A stretch of 10,924 bases of DNA from Candidatus Omnitrophota bacterium (lineage in GTDB: Bacteria > Omnitrophota > Gorgyraeia > Gygaellales > Profunditerraquicolaceae), in assembly GCA_020063525.1 (NCBI GenBank), contig JAGUUJ010000016.1:1-10924 (forward strand), written 5' to 3'. Numbering within the stretch: position 1 is the first letter of the stretch; each line of letters opens with the position of its first letter. The position numbers and the translations under genes are program-made. The notes under the pieces were generated by a model. The model did no database searches. It saw nothing but the letters and a program-made list of their open reading frames with translations, and was not told where the DNA came from. This document shows positions 7,007 through 10,924 of the stretch, piece by piece.

Positions 7007-8092
7007 ATGAATGCAATATTAGCTTTAGAAGATGGAACGATATTTAGAGGTGAATCTTTTGGCGCAAGCGGCGAAAGATGCGGCGAAGTAGTTTTTAATA
7101 CCAGTATGACTGGCTATCAGGAGATTCTTACTGATCCCTCCTATAAAGGCCAGATTGTAACCATGACCTATCCTTTGATTGGCAACTACGGGATAAATTC
7201 AGAAGACGTAGAATCGCGCAAACCTTTTGTGGAAGGTTTTGTGGTCAAGGAATACAGTAGGATAGCAAGTAATTGGCGGGCACAAAAAACATTAGAGGAG
7301 TATCTCAAGGAAAATAATATCTTAGGTATCGAGGGAATAGATACACGCGCCCTTACCCTGCATATCCGAGAAGCCGGAGCAATGAAAGCGGTTTTATCTA
7401 CCGAGGATTTGGATGAAAAAAGTTTAGTGCAGAAGGCCAGAGATTCACAGGGTTTAATCGGTATTGATTTGGTTAAAGAAGTCTCCAGTGACAAGATATA
7501 TGTTTGGTCAAAAATTAAGACAAAAGGTCATAAAGTCGTAGTCCTTGATTGCGGAGTAAAATATAATATTTTAAGAAAACTTCTGGAAAATAGATGTGAG
7601 GTTGTAGTTATGCCTGCAGAAACAGGAGCTAGCGAGATTTTAAAGATGAAGCCAGATGGATTATTGCTTTCTAACGGTCCAGGAGATCCGGAAGCAGTAA
7701 AGTATGTTATAGAAACAACGCGGGCGTTGATAGGAAAGTTACCTATATTTGGTATCTGTCTGGGGCATCAGATGTTAGGCCTGGCTTTAGGCGGCAGGAC
7801 TTATAAGCTGAAATTCGGTCATCACGGAGCAAATCATCCGGTTAAAGATTTAAAGACAGGGAAAGTTTCTATTACGGTTCAGAACCATGGTTTCTGCGTA
7901 GATATAGATTCCTTGAATAAGAAAGAAATAGAAATCACCCATATAAATCTTAATGATCAGACCTTAGAGGGAATGCGGCATAAAAAATTACTCATATTTT
8001 CCGTGCAATTTCATCCAGAAGCTTCCGCGGGTCCGCATGATGCCGAGTATTTGTTTGGGGAGTTTATTAAGATGATGAAAAAATATGCCTAA
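7007..8092 (+). CDS. carA: Carbamoyl-phosphate synthase small (glutaminase) subunit
   Basis: CarA hydrolyses glutamine and feeds ammonia through a tunnel to CarB, which makes carbamoyl phosphate for pyrimidines and arginine. The protein has 361 residues; the E. coli enzyme has 382. The N-terminal CPSase small-chain domain (about 1-150) has the motifs ALEDGTIFRGESFG and FNTSMTGYQEILTDPSY. The class I amidotransferase domain (about 175-360) has SNGPGDP (222-228), nucleophile C251 in GICLGHQ, and H336/E338 in QFHPE followed by AGPHDA. The triad is complete. The start is set by the MNAILALEDG N-terminus. No good Shine-Dalgarno lies at proper spacing (AAAGG at 6985-6989 is far upstream), so translation probably depends on coupling to pyrG, whose stop lies 13 bp before. 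It overlaps carB by 8 bp. Confidence 0.97.
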   Translation: MNAILALEDGTIFRGESFGASGERCGEVVFNTSMTGYQEILTDPSYKGQIVTMTYPLIGNYGINSEDVESRKPFVEGFVVKEYSRIASNWRAQKTLEEYLKENNILGIEGIDTRALTLHIREAGAMKAVLSTEDLDEKSLVQKARDSQGLIGIDLVKEVSSDKIYVWSKIKTKGHKVVVLDCGVKYNILRKLLENRCEVVVMPAETGASEILKMKPDGLLLSNGPGDPEAVKYVIETTRALIGKLPIFGICLGHQMLGLALGGRTYKLKFGHHGANHPVKDLKTGKVSITVQNHGFCVDIDSLNKKEIEITHINLNDQTLEGMRHKKLLIFSVQFHPEASAGPHDAEYLFGEFIKMMKKYA

Positions 8093-9731
8093 GAGAACTG
8101 ATATAAAAAAGATTTTAATCATTGGCTCAGGCCCAATTATTATCAGCCAGGCCTGTGAATTTGACTATTCCGGAACTCAGGCCTGCAAGGTTTTAAAACA
8201 GGAAGGTTACAAGATAATTTTGGTGAATTCAAATCCCGCCACTATTATGACTGATCCAGAGATGGCGGATAGTACATACGTTGAACCGATAACTGTAGAA
8301 ACAATAGCTAAAATTATTGCCAAAGAAAGGCCAGAGGCATTGTTGCCGACATTAGGAGGCCAGACTGCTTTAAACACTGCGGTGGGATTAGCGGGGAAAG
8401 GCATATTAAAGAAATATAAGGTTGAGACTATCGGTGCCAATATAAAGGCGATAAAAAAAGGCGAAGATAGGCAATTATTTAAAGAGGCGATGACAAAAAT
8501 TGGTTTAGACCTCCCGAAAAGCGATAGAGCCTATAATTTAAAAGAAGCCTGTGAAGTGGCCAAAATTATAGGATTTCCGGTAATCATTAGGCCAAGTTTT
8601 ACCTTAGGAGGAACAGGTGGTAGTGTGGCTTATAATATAGAGGAGTTTAGACCATTGGCTAAACATGGCCTTGAGTCTAGCATGATTAGTGAGATTCTTA
8701 TTGAAGAATCAGTGATTGGCTGGAAGGAATTTGAATTAGAGGTAATGCGCGATTTAAAGGATAATGTGGTTATCATTTGTTCTATTGAGAATTTTGACCC
8801 CATGGGAATCCATACCGGAGATAGTATCACTGTAGCACCTATCCAAACATTAACGGATAAAGAATATCAAAAGATGAGAGATGCAGCAATCGCCTGTATC
8901 AGAGAGATTGGCGTAGAAACTGGTGGTTCTAATATCCAGTTTGCTGTTCATCCTGAGACTGGAAGAATGGTTATCATCGAGATGAACCCTCGTGTCTCAA
9001 GGAGTTCTGCATTAGCCTCTAAGGCAACGGGTTTTCCTATTGCTAAAATTGCAGCAAAATTAGCTGTAGGTTATACCTTGGATGAAATTTCTAATGACAT
9101 CACCAAAAAGACTCCTGCTTGTTTTGAACCCACTATTGATTACTGTGTAGTAAAAATTCCCCGTTTTACTTTTGAGAAGTTCCCTTCCGCTGATCCTACC
9201 TTAACCGTCTCTATGAAATCTGTGGGTGAAGTCATGGCTATTGGTCGGACCTTTAAAGAAGCCCTGCAGAAGGCGCTGCGATCATTGGAAATAGGCCTTG
9301 CCGGTTTGGATGATTTAAAATATTCACCAAACGATGATGAATTAAAAAATTATTTAAGAATTCCTAATGCCTTAAGAATTCTTTATATTAAGCATGCCCT
9401 CAAAGAAGGATGTAGTATAAAAGAGATTTATCAGCTGACCTGGATTGACCCTTGGTTTTTGGAAAATATTCGGCAGATTGTTGAACTAGAAGAACAAATA
9501 AAGTCAGAATTGAAATTAAACCAAGAAAAAAGTTCAATTGGTTTACTCAAGGAAGCAAAAGAATTCGGCTTTTCAGATTTACAGCTCGCCCGTTTTTTAA
9601 ACCAAAGCGAAGACACTATAAGAAAATGGCGTGCAGAGTTAGGGATAAAGCCAGATTACAAACTGGTAGATACTTGTGCTGCAGAGTTTCAGGCACATAC
9701 TCCTTATTATTATTCAACATATGAGTCTTAA
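8085..9731 (+). CDS. carB: Carbamoyl-phosphate synthase large subunit, N-terminal half only (split CarB)
   Basis: This 548-residue protein matches only the first half of CarB, normally ~1,070 residues: the carboxyphosphate-forming ATP-grasp domain (1-~400) and the oligomerisation domain (~400-548). Its numbering aligns with E. coli without shifts: R129, R169, E215, H243 (GIHTGDS), Q285, E299, N301 and R303 are all present. The MPKRTDIK start is diagnostic. The protein ends at DTCAAEF...YSTYES, exactly where intact CarB continues into the carbamate-phosphorylating half. After the TAA only 24 bp remain before purS, with no remnant of the second ATP-grasp or the MGS-like allosteric domain. Split CarB is known from Aquifex and Methanocaldococcus, so I read this as a natural carB1 whose partner is encoded elsewhere. 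A deletion that lost the second half is the alternative. No clear Shine-Dalgarno is present; the 8-bp overlap with carA suggests coupling. Residue 21 is Ser where Gly is usual in the GPI-x-IG motif. Confidence 0.95.
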   Translation: MPKRTDIKKILIIGSGPIIISQACEFDYSGTQACKVLKQEGYKIILVNSNPATIMTDPEMADSTYVEPITVETIAKIIAKERPEALLPTLGGQTALNTAVGLAGKGILKKYKVETIGANIKAIKKGEDRQLFKEAMTKIGLDLPKSDRAYNLKEACEVAKIIGFPVIIRPSFTLGGTGGSVAYNIEEFRPLAKHGLESSMISEILIEESVIGWKEFELEVMRDLKDNVVIICSIENFDPMGIHTGDSITVAPIQTLTDKEYQKMRDAAIACIREIGVETGGSNIQFAVHPETGRMVIIEMNPRVSRSSALASKATGFPIAKIAAKLAVGYTLDEISNDITKKTPACFEPTIDYCVVKIPRFTFEKFPSADPTLTVSMKSVGEVMAIGRTFKEALQKALRSLEIGLAGLDDLKYSPNDDELKNYLRIPNALRILYIKHALKEGCSIKEIYQLTWIDPWFLENIRQIVELEEQIKSELKLNQEKSSIGLLKEAKEFGFSDLQLARFLNQSEDTIRKWRAELGIKPDYKLVDTCAAEFQAHTPYYYSTYES

Positions 9732-9743
9732 ATCTAACTGCTT

Positions 9744-9750
9744 AGGGAGG
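9744..9750 (+). promoter_or_regulatory. Strong Shine-Dalgarno for purS
   Basis: AGGGAGG lies 5 nt before the purS ATG. It is the strongest ribosome site in the operon, and it comes where a 24-bp gap breaks the overlapping-gene coupling seen at carA-carB. It fixes the purS start. Confidence 0.8.
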
Positions 9751-9755
9751 AAGCT

Positions 9756-10004
9756 ATGTTAAAAGCAGAAATTAATATCACTTTAAAAAGAACCGTTGCT
9801 GACCCTCAGGGTATAACTATTAAGCACGCCTTAGAATCATTGGGTTATAAAGATTTAGCGAACGTTCGCATTGGAAAATTAGTAGTTATTAAACTAAATT
9901 TCAAAGATAAAAAAAGAGCAGAACAGGAAATTAACGAGATGTGTAAGAAGTTACTCGCTAACCCCATAATAGAAGATTATCATTTTGAAATAAAAGAGGA
10001 ATAA
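9756..10004 (+). CDS. purS: Phosphoribosylformylglycinamidine synthase subunit PurS
   Basis: PurS is the small bridging subunit of the three-part FGAM synthetase. It docks the glutaminase PurQ onto the synthetase PurL and helps form the ammonia channel. The 82-residue length is typical. Visible family motifs are the N-terminal beta strand with TLKRTVADPQG (9-19), the ALESLGY helix (25-31), the VRIGK strand (37-41), and the C-terminal KKLLANPIIEDYHFEI segment (64-79), which is close to textbook PurS. The ATG follows AGGGAGG by 5 nt, and the stop is immediately followed by the purQ ATG. The protein does no catalysis of its own. Its presence predicts a small-type PurL of roughly 700-750 residues. 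Confidence 0.96.
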   Translation: MLKAEINITLKRTVADPQGITIKHALESLGYKDLANVRIGKLVVIKLNFKDKKRAEQEINEMCKKLLANPIIEDYHFEIKEE

Positions 10005-10709
10005 ATGAAATTTGGAGTCGTAGTTTTTCCTGGTTCTAATTGCGATCGGGATTGTTTTTACGTAATAAAGGATGTTCTAAAGAAATCCGTTGCGTATATA
10101 TGGCATAAGGATACGGACATTGCTGACCTAGACTGTGTGATATTGCCGGGAGGATTTAGTTACGGAGACTACCTGAGAACAGGCGCTATAGCGAGATTCT
10201 CTCCGGTAATGAAGTCTATCGCTGGCTTCGCTAGAAAGGGTGGCACTGTAATAGGAATTTGTAATGGTTTTCAAATACTCCTTGAGGCAGGGCTTCTGCC
10301 CGGCGTTATGCTTAGAAACAGAGGCCTTCATTTTATTTGCAAGTATGTTTATGTGAAGACGGAGAATAATCATACGAGGTTTACAAGTTTATATAATGCA
10401 GAGCAGATTTTAAAGATACCCATTGCACATAATGAAGGCAATTATTATATTGATGCAGCTGGATTAAAGGAGTTAAAAGATAATAACCAGATAGTATTCC
10501 GTTATTGTTCTGCTACAGGAGAAGTTAGCGAGCAATTTAATCCCAATGGTGCATTAGATAATATCGCGGGTATCGTCAATAAGAAAGGAAATGTTTTAGG
10601 TATGATGCCGCATCCTGAAAGAAGTTCAGAAAGAGAACTTGGCGCCCAGGATGGTTATTTTATATTTATGTCAATAGTTAAATGGCTAAAGACGCAAAGA
10701 GCATGGTGA
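10005..10709 (+). CDS. purQ: Phosphoribosylformylglycinamidine synthase subunit PurQ (glutaminase)
   Basis: PurQ hydrolyses glutamine and passes ammonia to PurL, which turns FGAR into FGAM in step 4 of purine synthesis. It is a 234-residue class I amidotransferase of normal size. Motifs are VVVFPGSNCDRD (5-16), ILPGGFSYGDYLRTGAIA (46-63), nucleophile C86 in GICNGFQ, AHNEGNYY (141-148), and H203/E205 in MPHPERS. The triad is complete. The ATG starts on the base after the purS TAA, with GAGGA at 9996-10000 giving a 4-nt spacing. The 3' end overlaps purL by 7 bp. The purS-purQ-purL order is the common one in bacteria with the three-subunit enzyme. Confidence 0.98.
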   Translation: MKFGVVVFPGSNCDRDCFYVIKDVLKKSVAYIWHKDTDIADLDCVILPGGFSYGDYLRTGAIARFSPVMKSIAGFARKGGTVIGICNGFQILLEAGLLPGVMLRNRGLHFICKYVYVKTENNHTRFTSLYNAEQILKIPIAHNEGNYYIDAAGLKELKDNNQIVFRYCSATGEVSEQFNPNGALDNIAGIVNKKGNVLGMMPHPERSSERELGAQDGYFIFMSIVKWLKTQRAW

Positions 10710-10924
10710 AACCAGACGTATATCATTCACTTGGTTTAAGCGATAAGGAATATCAGAACATCTTGAAGATTTTAAAGCGCAAGCCTTCAGATACAGAACT
10801 GGCGATGTTTTCAGTAGAGTGGTCTGAGCATTGTGGATACCCTCGTTCTCGCAAATGGCTGAAGCTTTTGCCCAAGACAGGCAAATACAAAACACTGATA
10901 GGGGAAGATTCCGGAGGGATTATT
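10703..10924 (+). CDS. purL: Phosphoribosylformylglycinamidine synthase subunit PurL, 3'-truncated by the window edge
   Basis: An open frame runs from the ATG at 10703 to the end of the window (74 codons). It starts MVKPDVYHSLGLSDKEY and continues with DTELAMFSVEWSEHCGYPRSR and KTLIGEDSGGI. The LGL-x-D-x-EY opening and FSV-x-WSEHC motif, which contains the conserved His of the ATP/FGAR site, identify the small-type PurL N-terminal linker and first AIRS-like domain. PurL makes FGAM from FGAR, ATP and the ammonia delivered by PurQ. The ATG overlaps the last 7 bp of purQ; a GTG at 10706 is an alternative start. Only a weak AGAG lies upstream, so coupling to purQ is likely. The remaining ~650-680 residues lie outside the window. 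Confidence 0.93.
   Translation, partial: MVKPDVYHSLGLSDKEYQNILKILKRKPSDTELAMFSVEWSEHCGYPRSRKWLKLLPKTGKYKTLIGEDSGGII

Noticed and set aside
9726..9755. Frameshift or stop splitting an otherwise intact full-length carB
   Set aside because: The 24 bp after the stop do not encode the linker or start of the second CarB half in any frame; a strong Shine-Dalgarno and purS follow directly.

Overview
All genes in this window lie on the + strand, and they form a biosynthetic block built around glutamine nitrogen. In order: the last ~1,230 codons of gltB (glutamate synthase large subunit; its 5' end lies before the window), gltD, a 283-bp intergenic region full of hairpins, then a tight run of pyrG, carA, a half-length carB, purS, purQ and the first 74 codons of purL, which runs off the right edge. 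No mobile element, CRISPR array, tRNA or rRNA is visible. Nothing on the - strand looks like a gene.

The organism is a bacterium of moderate-to-low GC; a few hand-counted lines give about 38-52% for most of the sequence. It has the three-subunit PurS/PurQ/PurL system rather than the single large PurL of gamma- and betaproteobacteria. It carries a CarB cut at the boundary between its two synthetase halves, as reported for some deep-branching lineages such as Aquifex. It also has a short interspersed palindrome of a type common in environmental Gram-negative genomes. Together these suggest an uncultured Gram-negative or deep-branching lineage (Omnitrophota-like is my guess, low confidence).

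Region 2-5096 encodes the two subunits of NADPH-type glutamate synthase, with an 8-bp gene overlap. Region 5097-5379 is the most informative non-coding stretch. It holds a palindromic repeat (5121-5175) whose right arm supplies the -35 box of a near-consensus promoter (5172-5199), then a 5'-end hairpin, a strong intrinsic terminator (5241-5286), a long imperfect hairpin (5292-5335) and a perfect 12-bp hairpin (5342-5368) that abuts the pyrG Shine-Dalgarno. A promoter, then a terminator, then the gene is the layout of an attenuated leader. A ~80-nt independent small RNA would look the same.

Region 5380-10924 is one probable operon: 13-bp gap, 8-bp overlap, 24-bp gap, 0-bp gap, 7-bp overlap. 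Its products make CTP (PyrG), carbamoyl phosphate (CarA with CarB) and FGAM (PurSQL), and each takes an amide nitrogen from glutamine. With GltBD, four separate glutamine-hydrolysing active sites are encoded within 11 kb, three of them class I triads that can be seen complete. The main oddities are the split carB, with no C-terminal half in the window, and the pyrG leader.
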